A program made the position numbers and the translations under genes. The notes under the pieces were generated by a model. It worked only from the letters and a program-made list of their open reading frames with translations, made no database searches and was not told where the DNA came from. Below, piece by piece: positions 54,539 to 62,325 of a stretch of DNA of 64,000 bases (position 1 is its first letter; each line of letters begins with the position of its first letter). The DNA comes from Methanobacterium sp. UBA375 (lineage in GTDB: Archaea > Methanobacteriota > Methanobacteria > Methanobacteriales > Methanobacteriaceae). The DNA is taken from contig DAGC01000007.1 of assembly GCA_002495625.1 (NCBI GenBank), positions 55,695-119,694 of the forward strand, given 5' to 3'.

Positions 54539-55315
54539 ATGAAATTAGATGATATAAAAATCTCAAAGGCAATCATAGAAGGATACATGGATGACCTATT
54601 AGATTATACAGATATGGACGTGGCAATAGGTGGGGGTGGACCGGCCGGACTCACCGCCGGATACTACCTGGCTAAAGCAGGATACAAAGTCGCCCTGTTT
54701 GAGCGTAAACTCAGTATAGGTGGTGGAATGTGGGGTGGTGGAATGATGTTCAACAAGATCGTTGTCCAGGAGGAAGGAAAGAGAATACTGGATGAATTCG
54801 GCATCAGATCCACCGAATACGAGGACCAGTACTACGTGGCAGATTCCATAGAATGCACATCCACCCTTTGCTCCAAGGCCTGCCAGGCGGGTTTAAAGAT
54901 CTTCAACCTGATAGAAATCGAGGATCTGATGATAAAAGAGAAGGGAGTGGAAGGACTGGTATTAAACTGGAGTGCAGTTGAAATAGCAGGACTGCACGTA
55001 GACCCACTCACCGTCCGGTCCCGGGCGGTGATCGACGCCACCGGACACCCCATCGAGATAGTTAAGATAATCGAGCAGAAGATGGGTCACAAACTCAACA
55101 CCTCCACCGGTAAGATCATAGGAGAAAAGTCCATGTGGGCTGAAGCGGCTGAAAACATAGTCACCGACAACACGGCCGAAGTATATCCCGGCTTATATGT
55201 GGCGGGAATGGCTGCAAACGCAGTGTACGGGGCGCCAAGGATGGGACCCATATTCGGAGGAATGCTCCTCTCCGGGGAAAAAGTCGCCCAGATGTTGATT
55301 GAAAAGTTAAAATAA
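54539..55315 (+). CDS. thi4: Thi4-type thiazole synthase (sulfide-dependent form)
   Basis: A 258-residue FAD/NAD-fold protein of the Thi4 family that makes the thiazole part of thiamine from NAD and glycine. The dinucleotide motif is VAIGGGGPAGLTAGYYLAKAG; GGGMWGGGMMFNKIV and the end APRMGPIFGGMLLSGEK are typical. Where yeast-type enzymes have the sacrificial cysteine, this one has His153 (AGLHVDPL), as in methanococcal Thi4 that uses free sulfide and iron. A related family, ribose-1,5-bisphosphate isomerase, is less likely from the motifs. Single gene with its own promoter. Confidence 0.88.
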   Translation: MKLDDIKISKAIIEGYMDDLLDYTDMDVAIGGGGPAGLTAGYYLAKAGYKVALFERKLSIGGGMWGGGMMFNKIVVQEEGKRILDEFGIRSTEYEDQYYVADSIECTSTLCSKACQAGLKIFNLIEIEDLMIKEKGVEGLVLNWSAVEIAGLHVDPLTVRSRAVIDATGHPIEIVKIIEQKMGHKLNTSTGKIIGEKSMWAEAAENIVTDNTAEVYPGLYVAGMAANAVYGAPRMGPIFGGMLLSGEKVAQMLIEKLK

Positions 55316-55374
55316 CCAGGATTAATTTAAAAGGTTCCATGAACTTTCCTCTTTAAAATCCTTGAAACAGAACC

Positions 55375-55911
55375 ATGATTCTCTTTATAACCGGAACCCC
55401 GGGAACAGGTAAAACCACAGTCTCTAAACTGTTCAAGGAACAGTTTTCCTTTACCCTGGTGGATATCAACGGGCTGGTAGAGGATGAAAAACTCTACACC
55501 GGCATCCACAAAAAGGGGTATAAAATAGTGGACATACCAGCATTATGTTCTAAATTAGATGATATTATCAGTAATTTAGAGGATGGAGAAGATCTGCTGG
55601 TTGAGGGTCACTTATCCCATTTTTGTGGTGGAGCAGACCGGGTAATCGTTTTACGTGCCCATCCTGATACATTAGGTGATCGGCTGCATGATAAAGGGTT
55701 TAAAGATGCCAAGATCGCCGAGAACGTTGAGGCAGAGGCCCTGGATGTCTGTGCATTCGAGGCATACCAGGAATATGGGGATAGGGCCAGTGAGGTAGAC
55801 ACCACAGGTAAAAATCCAGAGGAAGTGGTAGATATAATTAAAATGATAATTGATGGAGAAGAAACCTCTCCGGTGGGAGGAGTCGATTTTTCAGGTTACC
55901 TGGGTTCTTGA
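55375..55911 (+). CDS. AK6/Fap7-type adenylate kinase
   Basis: A 178-residue nucleoside monophosphate kinase: P loop MILFITGTPGTGKTTVSK, VDINGLVEDEKLYTG, LLVEGHLSHFC (the AK6 HLS motif) and a lid region with RLHDKGFKDAKIAENVEAE. Eukaryotic Fap7 acts on pre-40S ribosomes with uS11; the archaeal form may do the same besides balancing AMP. No strong ribosome binding site (TTGAAACAGAACC before the ATG). The next operon is for ribosome-associated proteins. Confidence 0.88.
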   Translation: MILFITGTPGTGKTTVSKLFKEQFSFTLVDINGLVEDEKLYTGIHKKGYKIVDIPALCSKLDDIISNLEDGEDLLVEGHLSHFCGGADRVIVLRAHPDTLGDRLHDKGFKDAKIAENVEAEALDVCAFEAYQEYGDRASEVDTTGKNPEEVVDIIKMIIDGEETSPVGGVDFSGYLGS

Positions 55912-56130
55912 ACGATTAGGGAAATTTCTAGGCTATATTTTTTGAAATTTTTTCTCCAGGAGATGGGGGATAAGAAACCTTTTTAAAGGGTAAGGTAGAT
56001 AAATCATGTTATTATTCTTAAGTACATATATCTGGATTTGAAACTTATTTCGTCCTTAATTGAGATTCAACCCCAAAAACTTAAGACACCACCATCAAAC
56101 TTACAGGGAAAGCTCACAGAGGGTTAAACA

Positions 56131-56502
56131 TTGCGCAGGGGAAGAAGACAGAAATGGATGATAAAAATAGCAGAAGAACGAGTTAACATCCTTTTTAATC
56201 GTGCTCAAGAAGAATTTTTCCAAAATAGGGAGAGATCACACCGGCATGTAAAGATGGCCCGTGACATAGCCCAGAAGTACAACCTGAAAATCGAGCCCAC
56301 CTGGAACCGGAGGTACTGTAAAAACTGCCACAAATTCCTCCAGCCAGGAACCAACTCCCAGGTAAGATTAAAAAATTCCTCAGTTGAAATTAAATGCCTG
56401 GAATGTGGCGATATAAGAAGAATACCCTACACCAGAGAAAAGAAAGAGAAACGGAGAAAAAAAATTGAGTTCCACACCATCAAAAAAGGAAATAATGAAT
56501 AG
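56131..56502 (+). CDS. rnp4: Ribonuclease P protein component 4 (Rpp21)
   Basis: A 123-residue Rpp21/Rpr2 protein, part of the RNase P enzyme that trims tRNA 5' ends. Two long helices are followed by a zinc ribbon with RRYCKNCHKFLQPG and IKCLECGDIRRIPY. TTG start with GAGGG about eight bases before it. It overlaps the next gene by eight bases. First gene of the translation and secretion operon running to ftsY. Confidence 0.93.
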   Translation: MRRGRRQKWMIKIAEERVNILFNRAQEEFFQNRERSHRHVKMARDIAQKYNLKIEPTWNRRYCKNCHKFLQPGTNSQVRLKNSSVEIKCLECGDIRRIPYTREKKEKRRKKIEFHTIKKGNNE

Positions 56503-56728
56503 GTCACTTTCCACCATCACCATCAGCATCGGTAAATCCGGGGTAAAAGAGAGTGTTATAGATGAGATAAAACGACAGCTCAAGGCCCGGGAAGTGGTGA
56601 AGATCAGATTCTCCAGGTCCATGTCAGAGGATAAGAAAAATCATATTAAGGAGATCATAGAAAAAACCAATTCAAAACTCGTTGATCTTAGAGGTAACGT
56701 TGCCGTACTATTTAAGAAGAAAAGATGA
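56495..56728 (+). CDS. YhbY/CRM-domain RNA-binding protein
   Basis: A 77-residue protein of the YhbY (CRM domain) type: IGKSGVKESVIDEIKRQL, REVVKIRFS and LVDLRGNVAVLFKK match the fold, whose GxxG-like loop binds rRNA. It likely helps 50S assembly. I start at the ATG at 56495 (MNRSLST), preceded by AAAGGA; an earlier ATG at 56465 would overlap rnp4 more deeply and lacks a site. Confidence 0.85.
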   Translation: MNRSLSTITISIGKSGVKESVIDEIKRQLKAREVVKIRFSRSMSEDKKNHIKEIIEKTNSKLVDLRGNVAVLFKKKR

Positions 56729-56804
56729 TAATCTTTAAGAAGAAAAGATAATTTGGATAAAAAATGATTAATTTGACAAAAAAAGATAATTTTGGAGGAT
56801 AAAT

Positions 56805-57242
56805 ATGACTACAATTTATGACGTACCTGCAGATTCACTTATCAGTGAACTTGCAAAGGAATTAAAGGCAAACAAGAATATAGAAGCCCCAGAATGGGCG
56901 CAATTTGTTAAAACAGGCGTTCACAAAGAAAGAAGACCGGAAGACCCTGACTGGTGGTATGTGCGATGCGCATCCATCCTCAGAAGAGTCTACATCGACG
57001 GACCCGTAGGAATAAACAGTCTCAAATCATACTACGGTGGTAAAAAAGACAGAGGCTCCAAGGCAGAGAAATTCCGACCAGGGAGTGGCGCGGTAATAAG
57101 AGGAGCACTACACCAGCTTGAAGCTGCCGGATACATCGAGAAAATCGGTGAAGGCAGACAGGTAACTCCTAAAGGCAGATCCTTCCTGGATAAAACATCC
57201 CACCAGCTTAAAAAAGACATTCCAGAACTGGCCAAGTACTGA
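56805..57242 (+). CDS. rps19e: Ribosomal protein S19e
   Basis: A 145-residue S19e with the typical winged-helix body: TIYDVPADSLISELAKELK, EWAQFVKTGVHKERRPEDPDWWYVR, GVNSLK-like SLKSYYGG and GRQVTPKGRSFLD. It is a small-subunit protein shared by archaea and eukaryotes. GGAGGATAA precedes the ATG. Confidence 0.97.
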   Translation: MTTIYDVPADSLISELAKELKANKNIEAPEWAQFVKTGVHKERRPEDPDWWYVRCASILRRVYIDGPVGINSLKSYYGGKKDRGSKAEKFRPGSGAVIRGALHQLEAAGYIEKIGEGRQVTPKGRSFLDKTSHQLKKDIPELAKY

Positions 57243-57256
57243 TGGGGAGGTAGTTC

Positions 57257-57604
57257 ATGAGCGACATTGAAGAGATACGCCGCAGGAAAATGGAACAGTT
57301 ACAACAACAGGCTGCTCAGCAGGCTGCACAGCAACAAAATGATGCAGCAGAGCAGGAGAGAATGCGACGTGAACTTGAAGCTCAAAAAAGACAGGCCATG
57401 ATGCAGATTTTAACCCCGGAAGCACGAAGTAGGCTGGCCAACCTCCGCCTGACCAAGCCGGAATTCGTTGATCAGATCGAACTACAGCTAATCCAGTTAG
57501 CCCAGATGGGAAGGATAAAATCAAAGATAACGGATGAACAGCTCAAGGTGCTCCTCAAGAGGTTATCAGGCCAAAAAAGAGAGATGAAAATCACCTGGAA
57601 ATAG
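57257..57604 (+). CDS. PDCD5-like DNA-binding protein
   Basis: A 115-residue protein of the PDCD5 family (archaeal homologue of eukaryotic PDCD5/TFAR19). A Gln/Ala-rich N-terminal helix precedes a three-helix bundle with ILTPEARSRLANLRLTKPEF and the end GQKREMKITWK. Family members bind DNA or chaperones; the function is not fully settled. Ribosome binding site GGGGAGGT. It is always close to S19e in Methanobacteriales. Confidence 0.93.
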   Translation: MSDIEEIRRRKMEQLQQQAAQQAAQQQNDAAEQERMRRELEAQKRQAMMQILTPEARSRLANLRLTKPEFVDQIELQLIQLAQMGRIKSKITDEQLKVLLKRLSGQKREMKITWK

Positions 57605-57631
57605 AAAATTTATCCCATTAATATTAATAAG

Positions 57632-58225
57632 ATGAAAGCATGCGTACTCTATAGTGGGGGAAAAGATAGCTCCCTCATGGCGGTGATACTCCAAAAATTA
57701 GGATACGAGGTAGAACTGGTAACTATAAACTTTGGTGTCTACCCCTCATTTAAGCCGGCGACAGTGTCGGCGGGGAATCTGGGATTTCTACATCGAGTAA
57801 TTCAGCCAGACCGTGAGATACTGGAGAAGGCTGCTGAAATTATCCTGGATGACGGGTATCCCAACAACGGACTCAACTACCTGCACCGGGAAGTTCTGCT
57901 CGTAGCAGCAGAGAACTACCCTGTGGTTGCCGATGGAACACGTAGGGATGACCGGACACCAAAACTGGATATAAACCAGATCAGGAGCCTTGAAGACTCA
58001 AAAGATGTTCAGTACCTGAACCTAACCGGGTTTGGACATAAAACCATCGATGGTCTTTCAAGTAACCTCTTCGAAATTCGAAAGGAGCAAACCACCAGAC
58101 ATAATAATTCTGATTATGAGATAGAAATAAGATACCTTATAGATGAGTTGAGGGGAGATGGAACTGCCCTCGAGATATTTCCAGAACACATACAATCAAG
58201 AGTAATAGGATGGAGAGAAATATGA
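57632..58225 (+). CDS. PP-loop ATP pyrophosphatase (alpha hydrolase-like)
   Basis: A 197-residue protein opening with CVLYSGGKDSSLMAVILQKLG, the PP-loop that binds ATP for adenylation (as in tRNA thiolases and asparagine synthetase). VVADGTRRDDRTPKLDI and an arginine-rich end (REI) follow. No zinc or iron-sulfur cysteine cluster is present, so a standard thiolase is uncertain. The stop overlaps the start of rpl39e by four bases (ATGA), placing it in the ribosomal operon. Confidence 0.85.
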   Translation: MKACVLYSGGKDSSLMAVILQKLGYEVELVTINFGVYPSFKPATVSAGNLGFLHRVIQPDREILEKAAEIILDDGYPNNGLNYLHREVLLVAAENYPVVADGTRRDDRTPKLDINQIRSLEDSKDVQYLNLTGFGHKTIDGLSSNLFEIRKEQTTRHNNSDYEIEIRYLIDELRGDGTALEIFPEHIQSRVIGWREI

Positions 58226-58377
58226 GTAGAAATAAGCCATTAGGCAAAAAATTAAGACTGGCCAAGGCCAACAAACAAAATAGAAGAGTGCCTCTCTGGG
58301 TAATGCTTAAAACATCAAGAAAAGTAAGGACCCACCCTAAGATGAGGCAATGGAGAAGAAGTAAGATCAAGGCATAA
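58222..58377 (+). CDS. rpl39e: Ribosomal protein L39e
   Basis: A 51-residue, very basic protein (MSRNKPLGKKLRLAKA, then NRRVPLWVMLKTSRKVR and HPKMRQWRRSKIKA) that lines the exit tunnel of the large subunit. It was found by reading the sequence between the PP-loop protein and L31e genes; its ATG overlaps the previous stop by four bases. Confidence 0.96.
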   Translation: MSRNKPLGKKLRLAKANKQNRRVPLWVMLKTSRKVRTHPKMRQWRRSKIKA

Positions 58378-58404
58378 GAATGCCTCATTTAAGGAGAATC
58401 GATC

Positions 58405-58650
58405 ATGGAAAGAATTTACACCATACCATTAAGGGATGTTAAAAAAGTGCCCAGGACCATCCGGTCACCCAAAGCAATACGCCTCGTTCGAGAGTTCATG
58501 GAAAGACACATGAAATCTAATGATATAATAATAGACTCATCTGTAAATGAGAAAATTTGGGAAAGAGGTATCCAGAAAACACCACCAAAGATAAAGGTAA
58601 AGGCCGTTAAGGACGAGGATGGTACCGTATCAGTCACCTTGGTAGAATAG
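58405..58650 (+). CDS. rpl31e: Ribosomal protein L31e
   Basis: An 81-residue L31e: ERIYTIPLRDVKKVPRTIRSPKAIRLVREF at the start is diagnostic, with WERGIQKTPPKIKVKAVKDEDG later. A large-subunit protein near the tunnel exit. AAGGAGAATC precedes the ATG. Confidence 0.96.
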   Translation: MERIYTIPLRDVKKVPRTIRSPKAIRLVREFMERHMKSNDIIIDSSVNEKIWERGIQKTPPKIKVKAVKDEDGTVSVTLVE

Positions 58651-58659
58651 GTGGATTTG

Positions 58660-59334
58660 ATGATTAAAAGATTAAATCTGGGCGGAAACCCCAACCTGGG
58701 TGTTTCCATAGCAACCACCGAAAAATTGGCCATAATACCTCCTAACTTAACACCGGAAACCGTGGCTTTAATAGAAGAATCACTGGAAGTGGAAACAGTC
58801 GAAACCCTGATAAGCGGCAGTAGTCTGGCCGGCGCGCTAACCTGCGGCAATTCCAAGGGATTTGTAGTTTCCAAATATGCCTTTGACCGGGAAATAGAAG
58901 CCATAAAAGACACTGGTGTTGAAGTGGAGAGAATACCAGACAGGCTAACCGCGGTGGGTAACATCGTACTGGCCAATGATTCTGGAGCCATAGTAAATTC
59001 CCTGCTTTCCGATGAAGCAGTGGAACTGGTATCCCAGGTTTTAGATGTAGACGTAGTCAGGGGAACTATAGCCAAATTCAAGATCACCGGGTCTGTGGCA
59101 GCCGCCACCAACAAAGGGGTGTTACTACATCCTTCCGCAAGCTCACAAGATATTGAACTGGTAGAGAAAATACTAAAAGCACCGGCAGATGTAGGAACAG
59201 TTAACAACGGCACATCACTGGTTGGAGCGTGCACAGTGGCCAATTCAAAGGGAGTCATAGTAAGTTCCAATACCACCGGGCCGGAACTGGCAAGAATAGA
59301 AGAAACATTTGGTTTTCTAGAGGGATATTTATGA
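58660..59334 (+). CDS. eif6: Translation initiation factor aIF6
   Basis: A 224-residue anti-association factor that binds the large subunit and blocks premature joining. The fivefold pseudo-repeat is visible (LGVSIATTEKLAIIPPNLTPE, CGNSKGFVVS, LANDSGAIVN, ATNKGVLLHP, VANSKGVIVS). The ATG at 58660 is preferred to a GTG at 58651 because TAGGTGGAT lies about six bases before it. It overlaps the L18a start by four bases. Confidence 0.96.
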   Translation: MIKRLNLGGNPNLGVSIATTEKLAIIPPNLTPETVALIEESLEVETVETLISGSSLAGALTCGNSKGFVVSKYAFDREIEAIKDTGVEVERIPDRLTAVGNIVLANDSGAIVNSLLSDEAVELVSQVLDVDVVRGTIAKFKITGSVAAATNKGVLLHPSASSQDIELVEKILKAPADVGTVNNGTSLVGACTVANSKGVIVSSNTTGPELARIEETFGFLEGYL

Positions 59335-59561
59335 AAACAAGGATATTTAGAATTCAGGGTAAATTTGAGACGGGTAACAGTTTGAAACCCTTCACCAGAG
59401 AGTTAAAAGCAACCAATGAAGAAGAAATCAAAGAAAGGATTTATTCAGAATTCGGAAGCAAACACCATATCAAAAGAAGCAAGATTAAAATAGAAGATAT
59501 CAAAGAAATTTCCGAAAAGGACGTGCTGGATCCAGTAGTTAAAGCCCTCCTTAAGGAGTGA
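59331..59561 (+). CDS. rpl18a: Ribosomal protein L18a (LX)
   Basis: A 76-residue LX protein: MKTRIFRIQGKFET, PFTRELKATNEEEIKERIYSE-like core and KRSKIKIEDIKEI. It binds the large subunit. Its ATG overlaps the aIF6 stop (ATGA). Confidence 0.94.
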   Translation: MKTRIFRIQGKFETGNSLKPFTRELKATNEEEIKERIYSEFGSKHHIKRSKIKIEDIKEISEKDVLDPVVKALLKE

Positions 59562-59566
59562 TTAAA

Positions 59567-60001
59567 GTGGATGATAGAGAACGCCTGAATCAGCTTGTAA
59601 ACGAACTTAACATGTACCAGGGACAGGCAGATATTCTAAACCAGCAGATGGAAACTGTACAGGCCAACATAGCCGATCTCACCATTGCCCAGGAAACTCT
59701 GCAGACCATTAAGGATAGAAAGGACGCGGAAACTTTGGTCCCCATCGGTGCCGGTTCCTTCATCATAACCGAGATCAAAAACACCGATGAAGTAATAGTC
59801 GGTTTAGGTGCTGGAGCAGCAGTTAAAAAGAAAATAACTGAAGCAGAAGAAAGCATCGAGGAACAGAAAAAGGACTTAGAGGCAGTTTCAGCTAAAATTA
59901 CAGATCAGCTTAATAAGATCACCGATTTCATCATAAAAAAGACACCGGAAGCTGAAGCACTCATACAGAAACTGGAAGGAAATGGAAACCAGCTCCAATA
60001 A
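59567..60001 (+). CDS. pfdA: Prefoldin subunit alpha
   Basis: A 144-residue prefoldin alpha: two long coiled-coil helices around a beta hairpin with LVPIGAGSFIITEIKNTDEVIVGLG. With the beta subunit it forms the hexamer that hands nascent chains to the thermosome. I chose the GTG at 59567 because AAGGAGTGAT is spaced four bases before it; a GTG at 59558 would overlap that site. Confidence 0.93.
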   Translation: MDDRERLNQLVNELNMYQGQADILNQQMETVQANIADLTIAQETLQTIKDRKDAETLVPIGAGSFIITEIKNTDEVIVGLGAGAAVKKKITEAEESIEEQKKDLEAVSAKITDQLNKITDFIIKKTPEAEALIQKLEGNGNQLQ

Positions 60002-60103
60002 AAAAGATCAGATCCAATAAACTACTTTTTTTAAATTTTAAGATAAGCATAAGAAAATTTTTAAGATAAAATAAATTTTAGGATAGATGGAGGGTGAACT
60101 TCT

Positions 60104-61318
60104 TTGTTTGAATCCCTAAAAAAGAAACTTTCTGGCACCGTTGGTAAAATAACAGATAAGCTATCCCGAGAGGAAGAAGAAGCTCAAAAGAGCGAGGTTC
60201 AGGGTGAACCTGGGAAAATTGATGCCGAAAAGCCTGAAAAAGCTGATACTGAGAAGGTTCTAAAAGCTGATAAGAAAGCTGATGAATCTGATACCAAGGC
60301 AGGAAAATCGGACAAGAAGAAAGGAAAGTCTGCCACCAAAAAGGATAAATCAGATAAAAAGAAGGAAAAGTCTGATACCTCAGAGTCAGAACAGGAAAAA
60401 ACTATAAATGAAGAGCTAGAACCCTCTGAAAAGGAAAAGAAAGGTATATTTTCCTTCGTCCGCCATAAAACCATATCCGAGAAGGATGTGGACGACATTC
60501 TCTTTGAACTGGAGATGTCCCTCCTGGAAGGGGATGTGGCCCTGGAAGTGGCTGAAGAGATTATAAACTCTGTAAAAGAAGACCTGGTAGGTCGCAAGAT
60601 AAAGCGAAGAAGTGACGTATCAGAATTCACCAAAGAAGCCCTTAAAAAGGCAATCTCTAAGATACTGGAAGTTGACAGTCAGGATATAGAAAGCCTCATT
60701 GCCTTGAAGCGTAAACAGGGTGAACCACTTAAGATCATGTTTGTAGGTATAAATGGCACCGGGAAAACCACCACCATAGCCAAGGTAGCCACCCATTTCA
60801 TGGCGAAAGGTTACAAACCGGTAATCGCTGCCTCCGATACATTCCGGGCGGGGGCTATTGAACAGTTAACCCATCACGCCGATAAAATCGGTGTTAAAAT
60901 CATAAAACATAAAAAGGGCGCCGACCCCGCGGCGGTGGCCTTCGATGCCGTGGAACACGCCCGGGCCCATGGTAAAGAACTGGTCCTGGTGGATACCGCC
61001 GGCAGGATGCAGACCAACGTTAACCTTATGGACGAGATGAAGAAGATCCAGAGGGTAATAAAACCCGATCTAATCTTATTTGTGGGTGATGCGTTAACCG
61101 GTAACGATGCCGTGGAACAGGCCAGAAAATTCGATGATGCGGTTGGTGTAGATGGAATAGTACTCACCAAAGCAGATGCAGATGCAAAAGGCGGAGCAGC
61201 ATTATCCATCGGACACGTGATAAATAAGCCAATACTCTTTTTAGGTACAGGACAATCCTACTCCGATATCATGGAATTTAAACCGGAGTGGATGGTGGAA
61301 CAGGTGTTTGGGGAATAG
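60104..61318 (+). CDS. ftsY: Signal recognition particle receptor FtsY
   Basis: A 404-residue SRP receptor GTPase. The N-terminal 115 residues are a charged linker rich in Lys, Asp and Glu, with KSDKKK-like repeats, likely for membrane attachment. The N domain starts near residue 118, and G motifs are GINGTGKTTTIAKVA, ASDTFRAGAIEQL, LVDTAGRMQTN and LTKADADAKGGAALS. TTG start, with GGAGGGTGA upstream. Last gene of the operon begun at rnp4, though 100 bases separate it from prefoldin. Confidence 0.96.
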   Translation: MFESLKKKLSGTVGKITDKLSREEEEAQKSEVQGEPGKIDAEKPEKADTEKVLKADKKADESDTKAGKSDKKKGKSATKKDKSDKKKEKSDTSESEQEKTINEELEPSEKEKKGIFSFVRHKTISEKDVDDILFELEMSLLEGDVALEVAEEIINSVKEDLVGRKIKRRSDVSEFTKEALKKAISKILEVDSQDIESLIALKRKQGEPLKIMFVGINGTGKTTTIAKVATHFMAKGYKPVIAASDTFRAGAIEQLTHHADKIGVKIIKHKKGADPAAVAFDAVEHARAHGKELVLVDTAGRMQTNVNLMDEMKKIQRVIKPDLILFVGDALTGNDAVEQARKFDDAVGVDGIVLTKADADAKGGAALSIGHVINKPILFLGTGQSYSDIMEFKPEWMVEQVFGE

Positions 61319-61347
61319 AATTTATTTTAAAAATCAAAAATCCTTTT

Positions 61348-62031
61348 TTACTTTCTACCACCAAAAACAGCCCCCTTAACATATTTCCACATAACATCAA
61401 CCTCTTTAAACCCAACATCACGCAGCCAGTCCAGATGGTCCACTAAAGGTGCGGGATGATCCTCATTATAAGCGGTGGGTACCCATTTCTCTTCAACTTC
61501 ATCTAAAGGCAGGGTTTTAAGCATGAACGCTTTCCACTGTTCATGGTTCACCTTTTCCAAGTGTTCGCTGGAGGTCAGAACCTGGTCTGCATTGAGGAAA
61601 ACTCCTCCCTCTGTGAGGGCGTTGTATATCCTCTGGTAGATGGCTATCTTTTCTTCGTCAGTTCGCAGGTGATGCATGGCCAGGGAAGATATGATGAGGT
61701 CGTAGTTATCTTCACCATACTGGAAATCACGCAGATCAGCCACCTGATACTCTATATCATCATATCGAGCCAGTTTATACTGGGATATTTCGATCATGTT
61801 CTCTGCCAGGTCGACACAGGTAACCCGTGCCTGGGGATATCTTTTTTTAACTTCACTGGTTATGTTACCAGTTCCACATCCCAGATCCAGGACTTTAATG
61901 GGCTTGGAACTTTCGAAGGGAATACTTCTAATTAGGGAATCTATCATCTCCTGGTAGCCAGGGATTAACTTCAATATTAAACCGTCATATTCTTCTGCTT
62001 CTTCTTCAAAATGGTTTTTAACATCTTTCAA
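61348..62031 (-). CDS. Class I SAM-dependent methyltransferase
   Basis: A 227-residue Rossmann methyltransferase of the UbiE/Cmo-like type: VLDLGCGTGNITSEVKKRYP (motif I), VTCVDLAENMIEIS, DLIISSLAMHHL, and LTEGGVFLNADQ. Substrate is not evident; related proteins act on tRNA, quinones or small metabolites. Convergent with ftsY; no neighbour suggests the target. About 60 bases of AT-rich DNA precede its start. Confidence 0.85.
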   Translation of the reverse strand: MKDVKNHFEEEAEEYDGLILKLIPGYQEMIDSLIRSIPFESSKPIKVLDLGCGTGNITSEVKKRYPQARVTCVDLAENMIEISQYKLARYDDIEYQVADLRDFQYGEDNYDLIISSLAMHHLRTDEEKIAIYQRIYNALTEGGVFLNADQVLTSSEHLEKVNHEQWKAFMLKTLPLDEVEEKWVPTAYNEDHPAPLVDHLDWLRDVGFKEVDVMWKYVKGAVFGGRK

Positions 62032-62278
62032 GGTTTATGTCTCCTGTAAATGAAATTCAGTTTCCATGTTTAAATTATAGTAAATGGTCTACATATCCCC
62101 TTAACGGTACCAAACGTATAAAAATGTAATGTGATGACCACGGAAAACTTATCATTACCTTTCATTCCTTGGGTAATATGCAGCTTCCGGAGTTCAATAT
62201 AGAAACCTCTATTTTTATATGTTTATTAGTTCATTTTTTTAGGAATATTAAATTTTTGAAATATTATAACCAATAACA

Positions 62279-62290
62279 TTATATATTAGT
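62279..62290 (+). promoter_or_regulatory. TATA box of the surface-protein gene, within an inverted repeat
   Basis: TTATATATT lies about 40 bases before the start codon. It is flanked by AATAAC (62272-62277) and GTTATT (62289-62294), six-base inverted arms that could form an operator. The gap 62032-62325 holds no other feature that I can see. Confidence 0.4.
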
Positions 62291-62325
62291 TATTAACCAT
62301 TTACTAATGTTTATGGGGTGAGTGG

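Noticed and set aside
58416..59276. 286-codon minus-strand frame opposite eif6 and rpl31e
   Set aside because: Long but antisense to two certain genes; Ser/Thr-rich shadow composition and no ribosome binding site.
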